NCBI RefSeq assembly: GCF_014844075.1 | Contig: NZ_CP062165.1 | Coordinates: forward strand, 5,208,001-5,272,000 | DNA from: Paenibacillus sp. JNUCC-31 | GTDB taxonomy: Bacteria; Bacillota; Bacilli; Paenibacillales; Paenibacillaceae | Direction: 5' to 3' | DNA: 64,000 bases | In this document: in pieces, positions 1 to 8,600 of the stretch | Layout: every line of letters starts with the position of its first letter | How positions within the stretch are numbered: the first letter of the stretch is position 1 | Position numbers and translations under genes: made by a program | The notes under the pieces: generated by a model | The model's database searches: none | What the model saw: only the letters and a program-made list of their open reading frames with translations | Told to the model about the DNA's origin: nothing

Positions 1-770
1 TTCAAGGACGGGAAGAGCTGGACTGGCGAGCAGAACCGGAAGATATTGAGAAGCTGATGGAGCAGGTGGACCTGCTTTTCCTTGGACAGCCCAACAACCC
101 CAATGGGGTACAGTATCCGGTGGACATTCTACATCGACTTGCGCGTAAAGCTGAGATCACAGGCACAATATTGGTGGTAGATGAGGCATTTATAGATTTT
201 ATTCCTGTGTCACAGCGGCAATCGCTTGCGCCCAGATTGAAAGAGTATCCACAAGTGGTCATCATTCATTCGATGACCAAGTTTTATGCGATACCAGGCC
301 TGCGTCTGGGGTATGCGCTGGGTCGTCCCGAACTGATTCATGCGATGACAGAGAAGCAGGTCACCTGGAGTGTGAATGGGCTGGCGCTGATTGCAGGAGA
401 AGCTTGTCTGAGGAGTGGAAAAAGCTTTGAACAGGAGACCATGGTGCTGGTAACACACGAGCGGAAGAGATTAACGGAAGGCCTGAAGGCTTTGGGATGT
501 AAGGTGACGCCAGGGGAAGCCAACTTTATATTGGCTGCTTTGCCAGAGCCGTGGACATCAGCATCGATGCAGGCTGCTCTGGGTGAACGCGGGATACTGA
601 TCCGAAGCTGCTCAATGTATCCGGGACTAGGGGAACGTCATGTACGCTTTGCGATTAAGGACGCGGAGGCTAGCGGACGTTTGCTGGGAACAATGGGAGA
701 TATAATCGGGCTTAAAACGTCTACTGGATCAGAAGCAGGAGGACAGAACGATGGTACTGCCATTCTATGA
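1..770 (+). CDS. cobD: Threonine-phosphate decarboxylase, 5'-truncated by window edge
   Basis: PLP-dependent fold-type I aminotransferase-like enzyme that makes aminopropanol phosphate for the cobalamin nucleotide loop. The frame is open from base 3, so the true start lies before the window; 255 residues are visible. The substrate/PLP region shows QPNNPNG, the VDEAFIDF aspartate segment, and the Schiff-base lysine in SMTKFYAIPGLRLGYA (Lys of codons 279-281). HisC is the closest relative, but the following cbiZ-cbiB-cobC genes argue for CobD. The stop overlaps cbiZ by 20 bases, indicating co-translation. Family assignment is confident; CobD versus HisC rests on context. Confidence 0.88.
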   Translation, partial: QGREELDWRAEPEDIEKLMEQVDLLFLGQPNNPNGVQYPVDILHRLARKAEITGTILVVDEAFIDFIPVSQRQSLAPRLKEYPQVVIIHSMTKFYAIPGLRLGYALGRPELIHAMTEKQVTWSVNGLALIAGEACLRSGKSFEQETMVLVTHERKRLTEGLKALGCKVTPGEANFILAALPEPWTSASMQAALGERGILIRSCSMYPGLGERHVRFAIKDAEASGRLLGTMGDIIGLKTSTGSEAGGQNDGTAIL

Positions 771-1596
771 TAGTTATAAACGATGTACCGATGTACAAAC
801 AGACCATCCCCATGCCGAATACAGATCTTCTGTGTGGCCGGGGCTAAGGATCTCTGCATATGAACGGCATATTAAAGCGTCAAGCCCCTCTGTTGTAAAA
901 GCACTTTCAAGTGCTGTGTATGGAGGCGGCATGATTGAACTGGACCGTATATTCAACATCTACGTGGACAGACATTATCGCTGTGACGATCCACCGCGTG
1001 ATATTGCCGATCTATTGACTGAATGGCAAGAGCAACAGGATCAATGCGCGGGACTTCTGACTGCGGTTCGATTGGAGCACACAGCCATCCAGGAATACAA
1101 AAGCGATGAGTTCGGATTACTTTGCTGCACTACAGCAGGGGTATCCAACGCTGCGCGGGCAGGTTCTGCAAGAACCGTGTTTGATGCTGCAGGGAATGAG
1201 ATCGGAAATGAAACGGGGCATGAGACTATGCCTCAGAAACATGGGAAAAGTTCGGTTTCAAGCTACACTCCCGGTACGATCAATATCATGTTGTGGATGA
1301 ACGGATGTATGACCGCTGGAGCAATGGTGAATGCCGTTCAGACCGCGGTAGAAGCGAAGGCAGCTGCGTTAGCTGATTTTGGTGTGGTGGATTCAGAGAA
1401 TGGTCTGACCGCAACCGGAACAACAACGGATGCCATCGTGCTCGCGGTGAGTCAGTCAGAAGAAAACAGACCCCTCATCTGTTACGCCGGTACGGCTACG
1501 GTCATGGGTGCAGCCATCGGCAGGCTGGTGTATGACACGATAACGGAAAGCCTGCAAGCCGCGCAGGAGTGGAAAGAGAGGAATAACAAGCCATGA
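751..1596 (+). CDS. cbiZ: Adenosylcobinamide amidohydrolase CbiZ
   Basis: Cleaves the aminopropanol side chain of adenosylcobinamide to give adenosylcobyric acid, letting the cell salvage cobinamides. The protein is 281 residues. It shows the CbiZ-type segments TAGVSNAARAG (about residue 129), GTINIMLWMNG and ATGTTTDAIVLA (about residue 211). AGGAGG at about 736 precedes the ATG, and the gene overlaps cobD upstream and cbiB downstream (ATGA). Its presence beside cbiB, cobQ and btuFCD fits a salvage pathway. The extra Gly/Asn/His-rich stretch around residues 145-165 is probably a loop. Confidence 0.88.
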   Translation: MVLPFYDSYKRCTDVQTDHPHAEYRSSVWPGLRISAYERHIKASSPSVVKALSSAVYGGGMIELDRIFNIYVDRHYRCDDPPRDIADLLTEWQEQQDQCAGLLTAVRLEHTAIQEYKSDEFGLLCCTTAGVSNAARAGSARTVFDAAGNEIGNETGHETMPQKHGKSSVSSYTPGTINIMLWMNGCMTAGAMVNAVQTAVEAKAAALADFGVVDSENGLTATGTTTDAIVLAVSQSEENRPLICYAGTATVMGAAIGRLVYDTITESLQAAQEWKERNNKP

Positions 1597-2621
1597 CATT
1601 TTTGCTGCATCAATGGGCTTCTTGGCCGTTTTGGATGGGAATGGCTGGAGCCTGGATTATTGTAGGAGCATACATACTGGATCGCTGCATTGGAGATCCG
1701 CGCTGGATTCCTCATCCGGTGATTGGCATGGGTAAGGCCATCTCTGCGCTGGAGCGAGTGATAAGGTCGCGGGTGGACTCGAACCAGGCTCTCAAAAGGG
1801 CAGGCGTGTTATTTCCCGTTTTAATTGCAGGGGGAGCTTTTGCGGTAACCTGGGCATTGGTGTATGTGCTGGGTCTCATTCATCCTGCCGTTGCGGTTGG
1901 AGCTGAAGTGGTGCTGATTGCAACCACCATTGCTTCCAAAGGTTTGAAAGACGCAGGTATGGAAGTCTACCGCCATCTGAGTCAACAGGATTGGCCTGCG
2001 GCGAGACGTTCACTGGGTATGATCGTGGGACGTGATACGGCCCATCTGGATGAACCGGAGGTTGTGCGGGGAACGGTGGAGACGGTTGCCGAGAATATCG
2101 TGGATGCCATCGTTTCTCCACTGTTCTATGCGCTGATTGGTGGTGCACCTCTTGCCATGGCCTACCGGGCCGTGAACACACTGGATTCAATGGTAGGTTA
2201 TAAAAATGAAAAATATCTTCATCTTGGCTGGGCATCTGCCCGTCTGGATGATTGGGCCAACTGGATTCCCGCACGGCTTACCGCCTTGCTGTTGATTATG
2301 GGAGCCTGGTTCATGAATATGGATGCCAGAGGTGCAGCGCGCTTGGTATCCCGAGATGCAAGGCTGCATCCGAGTCCCAATAGCGGTTTTCCCGAGTCGG
2401 CGGTGGCCGGAGCGCTGGGTATCAGACTTGGTGGACATAACGTGTATCATGGTGTGGCTTCATTTCGGGCTTATATGGGCGAGCCTACAAGGCGGATGGA
2501 AGCAGAAGATATCGTGCGCACGACAAGACTAATGTTTTGGTCGGCAGGTTCTTTTGTTTTATTATGTTGGCTGGTCACCTTCGGGATATGGGCTGTTGGA
2601 GGTACACTGCCATGGATATAA
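1593..2621 (+). CDS. cbiB: Adenosylcobinamide-phosphate synthase CbiB/CobD
   Basis: Integral membrane enzyme joining aminopropanol (phosphate) to cobyric acid. The protein is 342 residues, near the usual family length. It shows the typical LDRCIGDPRWIPHPVIGMG segment near the N-terminus, the GRDTAHLDEPEVVRGTVETVAENIVD region and SPNSGFPESAVAGALG. Several hydrophobic helices are visible (about 15-30, 75-110, 175-200, 320-340). The start codon overlaps the cbiZ stop in ATGA. It uses the aminopropanol product supplied by CobD just upstream. Confidence 0.95.
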   Translation: MTFLLHQWASWPFWMGMAGAWIIVGAYILDRCIGDPRWIPHPVIGMGKAISALERVIRSRVDSNQALKRAGVLFPVLIAGGAFAVTWALVYVLGLIHPAVAVGAEVVLIATTIASKGLKDAGMEVYRHLSQQDWPAARRSLGMIVGRDTAHLDEPEVVRGTVETVAENIVDAIVSPLFYALIGGAPLAMAYRAVNTLDSMVGYKNEKYLHLGWASARLDDWANWIPARLTALLLIMGAWFMNMDARGAARLVSRDARLHPSPNSGFPESAVAGALGIRLGGHNVYHGVASFRAYMGEPTRRMEAEDIVRTTRLMFWSAGSFVLLCWLVTFGIWAVGGTLPWI

Positions 2622-3259
2622 CTGCTGGACAAGGTGCAATGCAAAGCCGAGAGATTATTCTCATACGTCATGGTACTACGGCGTGGAACTTGGAAAAAAG
2701 ATATCTCGGGCATACCGACATCAGTCTGTTGCCAGAGGCAGAACAAGAGCTAACTCCGCTGCGCGAGCAGTTCAGCAATGTCATCTGGGACGCCCTGTAT
2801 TGCAGTGATTTGCTGCGCTGTCAGCAGACACTCGCACACATTGCACCGTTTCAAGCGGGACAAGCCAAGCTTGATCCCCGCCTAAGGGAAATCGATTTTG
2901 GTCAGTGGGAGGGGCTGACCTATGAACAGCTCAAAGATAATCCAACGTACCGAGACTGGATTGATGCCCCGCAGGAGGTGACGCCCCCGAAGGGCGAGTC
3001 CTGGAAGGCATTTTCTGCGCGAATTGAATTATTCCTGGAGGAGCGCCTGTTGTCCTTTTCACCAATACTGTACTCTCGTAACACGAACGTGCCGAAAATC
3101 ACCGTGATTACGCATGGAGGTGTCATTCGTTATCTGGTATCCCGTCTCATTTCGGGTCAAGAATTTTGGGATACACAGGTGATACCAGGACAAGCGATAA
3201 AGATCCGGCTGGATGGTTATGGGGAAAGCTGGGTTGGCACCAGATTGACTTTTCCGTAA
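2612..3259 (+). CDS. cobC: Histidine phosphatase family protein, likely alpha-ribazole phosphatase
   Basis: Phosphoglycerate-mutase-like phosphatase. The RHG motif (LIRHGTTAWN) comes shortly after the N-terminus, with DLLRCQQT and the second catalytic histidine in VITHGGVIRYL. I chose ATG 2612 because GGAGG lies nine bases upstream; longer readings run inside cbiB. It overlaps the end of cbiB by ten bases. Operon position suggests removal of phosphate from alpha-ribazole phosphate or adenosylcobalamin phosphate. Histidine phosphatases are promiscuous, so the substrate is inferred. It ends the first cob block. Confidence 0.82.
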   Translation: MDITAGQGAMQSREIILIRHGTTAWNLEKRYLGHTDISLLPEAEQELTPLREQFSNVIWDALYCSDLLRCQQTLAHIAPFQAGQAKLDPRLREIDFGQWEGLTYEQLKDNPTYRDWIDAPQEVTPPKGESWKAFSARIELFLEERLLSFSPILYSRNTNVPKITVITHGGVIRYLVSRLISGQEFWDTQVIPGQAIKIRLDGYGESWVGTRLTFP

Positions 3260-3265
3260 ATCGGG

Positions 3266-3294
3266 TTGTAAGGATGTATAATATAACCTATAAT
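3266..3294 (+). promoter_or_regulatory. Sigma-A-type promoter for the B12 riboswitch leader
   Basis: TTGTAA at 3266-3271 and TATAAT at 3289-3294 are separated by 17 bases, just after the cobC stop and before the cobalamin aptamer. A second TATAAT-like hexamer (3276-3281) overlaps the spacer. The transcript would begin around 3301 and include the whole riboswitch leader. Confidence 0.6.
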
Positions 3295-3404
3295 CACAAC
3301 AGAAGTGTGACTTAGCAAATGCATCATCGGATGGAGGCTCAACAAGCTCTACCAATGATGCAGGATGCTCACTTGAATGGTTAAACAATATCAGCGACCA
3401 AGGG

Positions 3405-3610
3405 TCCCGCGTGCATGCAGCAATGTTTTATGGGCTTATATGAGGCCATGAACGGCAAACGGGTGAAATAGGGAAGCCGGTGTAAATCCGGCACGGTCCC
3501 GCCACTGTAAATCAGGATGAATTCCTGTAAGTCAGGTTACCTGCCCTGGACGTTTTAAACCGGTGTTCCTTCGAGGAAAGGACAGCGTTTCGGGCATTTT
3601 TCTGTGCATA
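3405..3610 (+). promoter_or_regulatory. Cobalamin riboswitch
   Basis: The adenosylcobalamin aptamer is recognisable from its conserved blocks: AACGGGTGAAATAGGGAAGC from about 3461, the CCGGTGTAAATCCGG hairpin, GTCCCGCCACTGTA (3497-3510), and the B12 box AAGTCAGGTTACCTGCC (3528-3544). A terminator at 3657-3696 follows. The arrangement fits transcription-termination control, in which bound coenzyme B12 shuts off btuFCD-cobTUSQ. The outer boundaries are approximate. Confidence 0.95.
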
Positions 3611-3656
3611 TACAGCGCCAAGCTGACCATGTGCAGATCGCCACATGCGAGACGTC

Positions 3657-3696
3657 ATCCCTAATCCTGACCCAAGGATTGGGGATTTTATTTTTT
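3657..3696 (+). terminator. Riboswitch-controlled intrinsic terminator
   Basis: TCCCTAATCCT pairs with AAGGATTGGGGA, followed by TTTTATTTTTT. It lies directly after the cobalamin aptamer and is the likely expression platform. Confidence 0.85.
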
Positions 3697-3720
3697 CATA
3701 TAAGATGAACCGAATAATTA

Positions 3721-3905
3721 CACGAGAACGAAGAGTGCAGAACCAATCTGAAGAAGCGTATGCGTTCGCCTAAAAGCTTTCTGAAAGAAAGCTGCATCGG
3801 AAGCATATGCTTATCACCGGATTTTTCCCTTTTCAAAAAGGGGATCAAAAAAATCTGGGGATAACAGCGATCGGAAGATGGTACTGCAATCGTAGTGGCC
3901 TAGTG
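3721..3905. repeat. Structured foldback element in the btuF leader
   Basis: Between the riboswitch terminator and btuF there is no ORF but a chain of foldbacks. AAGCGTATGC (3754-3763) pairs with GCATATGCTT (3803-3812) and encloses AGCTTTCT/AGAAAGCT (3775-3793). Next, CCGGATTTTT and AAAAAATCTGG enclose CCCTTTT/AAAAGGGG (about 3817-3878). A CGATCGGAAG...CAATCG pair follows (about 3868-3892). It may be a dispersed intergenic repeat or a structured RNA; I cannot decide without other genome copies. Confidence 0.6.
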
Positions 3906-3998
3906 TAAAGTTTTATTGGTTCAACTTATATAGGAACACAAATTCAAGCGGAAATGGGACAGGAGCACTACTCAACAGAATGAATAGAGAAGGGGAGA

Positions 3999-5003
3999 AT
4001 GAACACAATGAATTTCAAGACATGGAAAGGCACGGCGTCCCTGCTAAGTGCAGCGATGCTGGCATTGGCTCTGGCCGGATGTGGTACAACAACAACGAAA
4101 GAGGGTACGGGAACCTCACAACCTGCACAGGAGCAATCCCAAGGGCAGACACAAACGGATCTCAAAACACAATATCCAATCACGGTCACCGACGCTACAG
4201 GTGAATCGTTTACGTTTGACAAAGCGCCAGCCAAAATCGTATCTGTATCACCAGCTGAAACGGAATCCCTGTTTGCACTCGGATTGGACGAGCAGATCGT
4301 AGGGGTATCCGACTATGACGATTATCCGGAAGCCGCAACGAAAAAACAAAAAATGGGCGGCATAACGAAGCCTAACGAAGAATCAATTATTGCAGCTGAA
4401 GCAGACATCGTATTTACAGGTATTTCGATGAGCGAAGAGTCTGTGAAGAAACTGCGCGATTTGGGCATTACCATTTTCAAAACAAATCCCAAATCAGTTG
4501 ATGATGTGATGACCAACATCGAAACCTTTGGTAAAATTACGGATCATCAGGAAAAGGCACAGGAGATCATCACCCAGATGAAACAGGACGTGTCTGATGT
4601 GACTGAAGCTGTGAAGGCGGTTAAACCGGAAGAGAAGAAAAAAGTATATGTGGAATTCTCCCCAGGCTGGACTGTAGGTAAAGGTGAATTCATGGATGAA
4701 TTGATTACACTGGCCGGAGGTACCAACATAGCATCCGACAAAGACGGTTGGTATGAAATTAACGAGGAGAATGTTATTGCTTCCAATCCGGACGTTATTC
4801 TGTATGCGAATGATGTCATTGATGAAAATTCCAAAACACTGGATCAAATCATCAAAGCCCGCAGCGGCTGGGATCAAATCACGGCTGTGAAAAACGATGC
4901 AGTCATCGGCCTGGATGCCAACCTGCTGAGCCGTCCGGGACCACGGGTAACCCAAGGTCTGAAAGAAGTAGCCAAAGCGATCTATCCTGACCTGTTCAAA
5001 TGA
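3999..5003 (+). CDS. btuF: Cobalamin/cobamide ABC transporter, substrate-binding lipoprotein
   Basis: Class III (BtuF/FhuD-like) periplasmic-type binding protein of 334 residues. The N-terminal signal peptide ends in the lipobox LAGC (Cys about 27), followed by a Thr/Gln-rich linker. The binding fold begins near ITVTDATGESFTFDKAPAKIV, and the helical hinge follows PAETESLFALGLDEQIVG. ATG 3999 has GAAGGGGAG just upstream. The stop overlaps btuC by four bases. The cobalamin riboswitch upstream and cob genes downstream favour cobamide over siderophore, although the fold also serves iron complexes. Confidence 0.88.
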   Translation: MNTMNFKTWKGTASLLSAAMLALALAGCGTTTTKEGTGTSQPAQEQSQGQTQTDLKTQYPITVTDATGESFTFDKAPAKIVSVSPAETESLFALGLDEQIVGVSDYDDYPEAATKKQKMGGITKPNEESIIAAEADIVFTGISMSEESVKKLRDLGITIFKTNPKSVDDVMTNIETFGKITDHQEKAQEIITQMKQDVSDVTEAVKAVKPEEKKKVYVEFSPGWTVGKGEFMDELITLAGGTNIASDKDGWYEINEENVIASNPDVILYANDVIDENSKTLDQIIKARSGWDQITAVKNDAVIGLDANLLSRPGPRVTQGLKEVAKAIYPDLFK

Positions 5004-6046
5004 GCAAGAAGCTGGCAGTGTACGGAATGGCCGGGATTGTGCTGCTTGTATTGACAGTGCTCATCTGCACTGGCATCGGTTCGGTTGCCCTGCCTGTCCG
5101 GGACATTGCAGGCATCCTGCTTCATCGCATTCCCTGGCTGGGCAACTGGATTGTTCCTGACTGGAATACAGCAGCAGAACAGATTATATGGAAAGTCAGG
5201 TTCCCACGCGTACTGCTGGCCGTACTTGTAGGTGCATCACTGGCGATTGCCGGAACGGGATTCCAGGGGGTTCTTCGTAACCCTCTGGCTGATCCGTTTA
5301 CCTTGGGCGTATCGTCCGGTGCATCGGTGGGTGCGGCTTTTCTGATTTTTTTCGGTTTGCAGTATGCGCTGATCGGGATCTGGACCTTGCCACTGGTCGC
5401 GTTTCTGACGGGAGTAATCACATTATGGTTTGTGCTGGCCCTCGCTCGTGAGGGACGCAAAATACCGACACACAGCCTGATTCTGGCTGGGGTGGTCATG
5501 CAAAGTTTTCTGGGAGCAGTCGTTTCCTTCCTGTCGACGATGTCAAAACAGACCATTAATGAAATTATATACTGGACGATGGGAAGCCTGTCACTGCGTG
5601 GGTGGTCGTATACGGCCATCCTTTTCCCGTATTTCGTGCTGGGATTGATCTTCCTCTGGAGTCGTGCGCGTTCATTGAATGTGCTTGCCCTCGGGGAGCG
5701 TCAGGCCGCGCATATCGGGGTTAGGGTGGATGGATTGAAGCTGTCCGTGCTTGCAGTGGGTACGCTGCTTACGGCAGGTGCAGTCTCCGTATCCGGCGTA
5801 ATTGGTTTCGTTGGATTGGTCATTCCGCATATTCTTCGACTGATCGTTGGGCCTGATTATCGCTTGCTGGTGCCTTTGTCCGCGATTGGTGGGGCCATCT
5901 TCATGGTCTGGGCAGACACAATTGCACGCTCATTACTGGCGCCGACCGAAATTCCGCTGGGTGTAGTTACGGCCTTTGTTGGAGCGCCATTCTTCGCGTA
6001 TCTGCTGCACCGGAACAAAAAGCTGCGGAAAGGGATGATGCCATGA
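5000..6046 (+). CDS. btuC: Cobalamin ABC transporter permease
   Basis: FecCD/BtuC-family permease of 348 residues with about nine to ten hydrophobic segments. Family signatures are visible: RFPRVLLAVLVGASLAIAG, GFQGVLRNPLADP, LGVSSGASVGAA, GFVGLVIPHILR and the C-terminal EIPLGVVTAFVGAPFF. It overlaps btuF (ATGA) and btuD (ATGA), so the three transporter genes are translationally coupled. Specificity for cobamides is inferred from the riboswitch and neighbours. Confidence 0.9.
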   Translation: MSKKLAVYGMAGIVLLVLTVLICTGIGSVALPVRDIAGILLHRIPWLGNWIVPDWNTAAEQIIWKVRFPRVLLAVLVGASLAIAGTGFQGVLRNPLADPFTLGVSSGASVGAAFLIFFGLQYALIGIWTLPLVAFLTGVITLWFVLALAREGRKIPTHSLILAGVVMQSFLGAVVSFLSTMSKQTINEIIYWTMGSLSLRGWSYTAILFPYFVLGLIFLWSRARSLNVLALGERQAAHIGVRVDGLKLSVLAVGTLLTAGAVSVSGVIGFVGLVIPHILRLIVGPDYRLLVPLSAIGGAIFMVWADTIARSLLAPTEIPLGVVTAFVGAPFFAYLLHRNKKLRKGMMP

Positions 6047-6864
6047 GTACGATCATGAGGACAGGCCTTAGCGAGAGCATGCCATTGATCGAAGTCACGG
6101 GAGCAGGGAAAATGTATGACAATCATCGGGCGCTGCATGCGGTGGACTGGCAAGTCACAGAGGGTGAATGGTGGGGCGTTGTGGGTCCGAATGGCAGTGG
6201 CAAATCAACCTTGCTTCAACTCCTTGCCGGAACCGAACAGCCGAACGCAGGCCGCATTCAGATTGATGGAAGGGACATTTCCTCATACACTCGTAAAGAC
6301 TTGTCACGTATGATTGCCGTATTGCAGCAGGATGGTCTCCCGGCCATCTCTTATCCCGTAAGGGATGTTGTCGAGATGGGTCGATATCCTTACCAGAACT
6401 GGTTCGGAAAGGAACCGGCGGATGGAGCGGCAGTGGTCGACCGAGTACTCGAAGAATTGGGCTTGAGTGACATGGCCGAACGGCCTTTGGATGAACTTAG
6501 TGGTGGGCAGCGGCAGCGTGTTGCTCTTGCCAAAGTCATGGCTCAGGAGCCCAGACTGTTGCTGCTTGACGAGCCAACCACCTTTCTCGATATCAAATAT
6601 CAATTGCAATTCATGGAGTTATTATCAGCGTGGCGTCAAAAAAATCATATTACCATTGTGGCGGTGCTGCATGATCTGAACCTGGCCGCCCAATTTTGTG
6701 ATCATATTCTGGCACTCCGTGACGGGACATGCGTAGGGAATGGTACACCCCATTCGTTGATGACGGAAGAGAACATCTACAGGATATTCCATGTGAGCCC
6801 GGCCATGGTGTGTCATCCCGACAATGGATTGCCACAGCTGCTGCTGAGGCGGGAGAAGAAGTGA
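6043..6864 (+). CDS. btuD: Cobalamin ABC transporter ATP-binding protein
   Basis: ABC ATPase of 273 residues: Walker A GPNGSGKST (about residue 49), signature LSGGQRQR (about 148), Walker B LLLLDEPTTFLD and the switch histidine in VAVLHDLNLA. The organisation is that of FecE/BtuD importer ATPases. It overlaps btuC upstream. The stop is followed at once by an in-frame GTG that could extend cobT, so the operon is continuous. Confidence 0.9.
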   Translation: MSTIMRTGLSESMPLIEVTGAGKMYDNHRALHAVDWQVTEGEWWGVVGPNGSGKSTLLQLLAGTEQPNAGRIQIDGRDISSYTRKDLSRMIAVLQQDGLPAISYPVRDVVEMGRYPYQNWFGKEPADGAAVVDRVLEELGLSDMAERPLDELSGGQRQRVALAKVMAQEPRLLLLDEPTTFLDIKYQLQFMELLSAWRQKNHITIVAVLHDLNLAAQFCDHILALRDGTCVGNGTPHSLMTEENIYRIFHVSPAMVCHPDNGLPQLLLRREKK

Positions 6865-6912
6865 GTGAAGCGGGGGCGACCCCCATATCTTGATGAAGGA
6901 AGTGCTGGCTGT

Positions 6913-8043
6913 ATGAATAATGAACAGGTGTTGAAACAGTTAATGGGTCGGATCGTGGGTCCTAATCAAGAAGTCGCGGCTGAAGCCTCTGCACATGTGG
7001 ATGCATTAACGAAGCCACCCGGCAGTCTGGGCAAGCTGGAACAGCTGGTTATTCGTCTAGCGGGAATCACCGGTGAGGCTCGGCCTTGCTTTGATCGCAG
7101 ATCTGTAATCGTGATGGCTGCGGATCATGGAGTGGTTGAAGAAGGAATTAGTGCTTTTCCTGCTGAGGTAACTCCGCAAATGGTCCTGAATTTCCTCGCT
7201 GGAGGAGCCGCTGTCAATGTCCTTGCGCGCCACGCTGGAGCGAATGTAATCTGTGTGGATATTGGAGTGAATGCCGATTTGGATCATCCGGATTTGGTCT
7301 CGCGCAAAGTCCGCAAAGGCACAGCCAACATGGCGAAGGGGGCTGCGATGACCCGTGACGAAGCCATTCAGGCCATTCTTGCAGGAGTTGAAGTGGTCTC
7401 GGCTGAGGTAGCGAAGGGAACACAGTTGTTTGTCACTGGAGAGATGGGCATCGGTAATACGACTGCAAGTGCTGCAGTGATGTGTGCATTAACCGGAACA
7501 GCCCCTGCTTCAGCAGTGGGTCGGGGAACAGGTGTGGATGATGCCGGTTTGCAGCGCAAAGCCGCAGTGGTCAGCCAGGCCCTTAGCGTGAATGCTCCCG
7601 ATGCAGAAGATGCACTCGATGTATTGTGCAAAGTGGGTGGACTGGAGATTGCCGGACTGACGGGTGTAATTCTTGCGGCTGCTGCAAACGGATGCCCTGT
7701 GGTGGTGGATGGATTTATCTCCACCGCTGCCGCATTGATTGCCAGACAGCTGGCTCCAGTGAGTACAGAATATATGATTGCTTCCCACACATCACATGAA
7801 AGCGGACATGCCGCGTTGCTTCGTGAACTTGGTCTGAAGCCCATGCTGGACCTCGACATGCGATTGGGTGAAGGTACTGGTGGCGTGCTCAGTCTCCATC
7901 TGATTGATGCGTCATGCCGTATTCTCGCGGAAATGGCGACATTTGCAAGTGCTGGGGTATCGGACGGCACGACAGAAACTCAACCCAATGATGCTTCATC
8001 CGCTTCTCCTGGTTCATCCGTTCAAGGAGAGGTATCTCCATGA
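6913..8043 (+). CDS. cobT: Nicotinate-nucleotide--dimethylbenzimidazole phosphoribosyltransferase
   Basis: Makes alpha-ribazole phosphate from a lower-ligand base and nicotinate mononucleotide. Family segments are LTKPPGSLGKLE near the N-terminus, MAADHGVVEEG, GEMGIGNTTASAA, SHTSHESGH and the catalytic glutamate region LGEGTGGVL. ATG 6913 is preceded by AAGGA about a dozen bases upstream. An in-frame GTG at 6865, touching the btuD stop, would add 16 residues and cannot be excluded. The C-terminus carries a Ser/Thr/Pro-rich tail of about 25 residues that looks disordered. Confidence 0.93.
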   Translation: MNNEQVLKQLMGRIVGPNQEVAAEASAHVDALTKPPGSLGKLEQLVIRLAGITGEARPCFDRRSVIVMAADHGVVEEGISAFPAEVTPQMVLNFLAGGAAVNVLARHAGANVICVDIGVNADLDHPDLVSRKVRKGTANMAKGAAMTRDEAIQAILAGVEVVSAEVAKGTQLFVTGEMGIGNTTASAAVMCALTGTAPASAVGRGTGVDDAGLQRKAAVVSQALSVNAPDAEDALDVLCKVGGLEIAGLTGVILAAAANGCPVVVDGFISTAAALIARQLAPVSTEYMIASHTSHESGHAALLRELGLKPMLDLDMRLGEGTGGVLSLHLIDASCRILAEMATFASAGVSDGTTETQPNDASSASPGSSVQGEVSP

Positions 8044-8600
8044 GTGTACTTGTGACGGGTGGGGCGCGGAGTGGAAAGAGTTCATTTGCCGAGCGCCTCT
8101 GTATGCAGCGATCTTCTGAGGCCTGGTATGTTGCGACAGCACAGGCCTATGATGACGAGATGCGCGAGCGTATACGTCTGCATCAGAACCAGCGGAATGA
8201 AGCAGGATATCTGTGGCATACGGTGGAGGAACCGCTGGAATTGGCTGAATTCATTACTCGTATGGGAGAGTCCTATACGGGTACATCTGCTCCGACCATT
8301 TTGGTGGATTGTCTTACATTGTGGTTAACCAATGTGCTGTTAGCTCATGAACATGAACCTGAGCAGGTGCTGTACGATCATATGGATGCGCTGGTAGCAG
8401 CCATTAAGTCGTATCCGGGTCTACTTGTGCTTGTCACCAACGAAGTGGGCGATGGCATTGTACCCGAGTATGCGCTCGGCCGAAGATATCGGGATTTGGC
8501 AGGTATTCTCAATCAGCGGATTGCTGCGATTAGCCGGGAAGTGTTTCTGGTGACTGTGGGTATTGCGATTGAGCTGAAAAGCAAGGAGTACCGTTTATGA
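8040..8600 (+). CDS. cobU: Adenosylcobinamide kinase / adenosylcobinamide-phosphate guanylyltransferase
   Basis: Bifunctional enzyme that phosphorylates adenosylcobinamide and attaches GMP. The protein is 186 residues with the N-terminal P-loop TGGARSGKSSFAE (residues 6-18), the WYVATAQAYDDEM segment, VDCLTLWLTN, and VTNEVGDGIVPEYALGR near the C-terminus. It overlaps cobT and cobS by four bases each (ATGA), so translation is coupled through the nucleotide-loop genes. Confidence 0.94.
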   Translation: MSVLVTGGARSGKSSFAERLCMQRSSEAWYVATAQAYDDEMRERIRLHQNQRNEAGYLWHTVEEPLELAEFITRMGESYTGTSAPTILVDCLTLWLTNVLLAHEHEPEQVLYDHMDALVAAIKSYPGLLVLVTNEVGDGIVPEYALGRRYRDLAGILNQRIAAISREVFLVTVGIAIELKSKEYRL

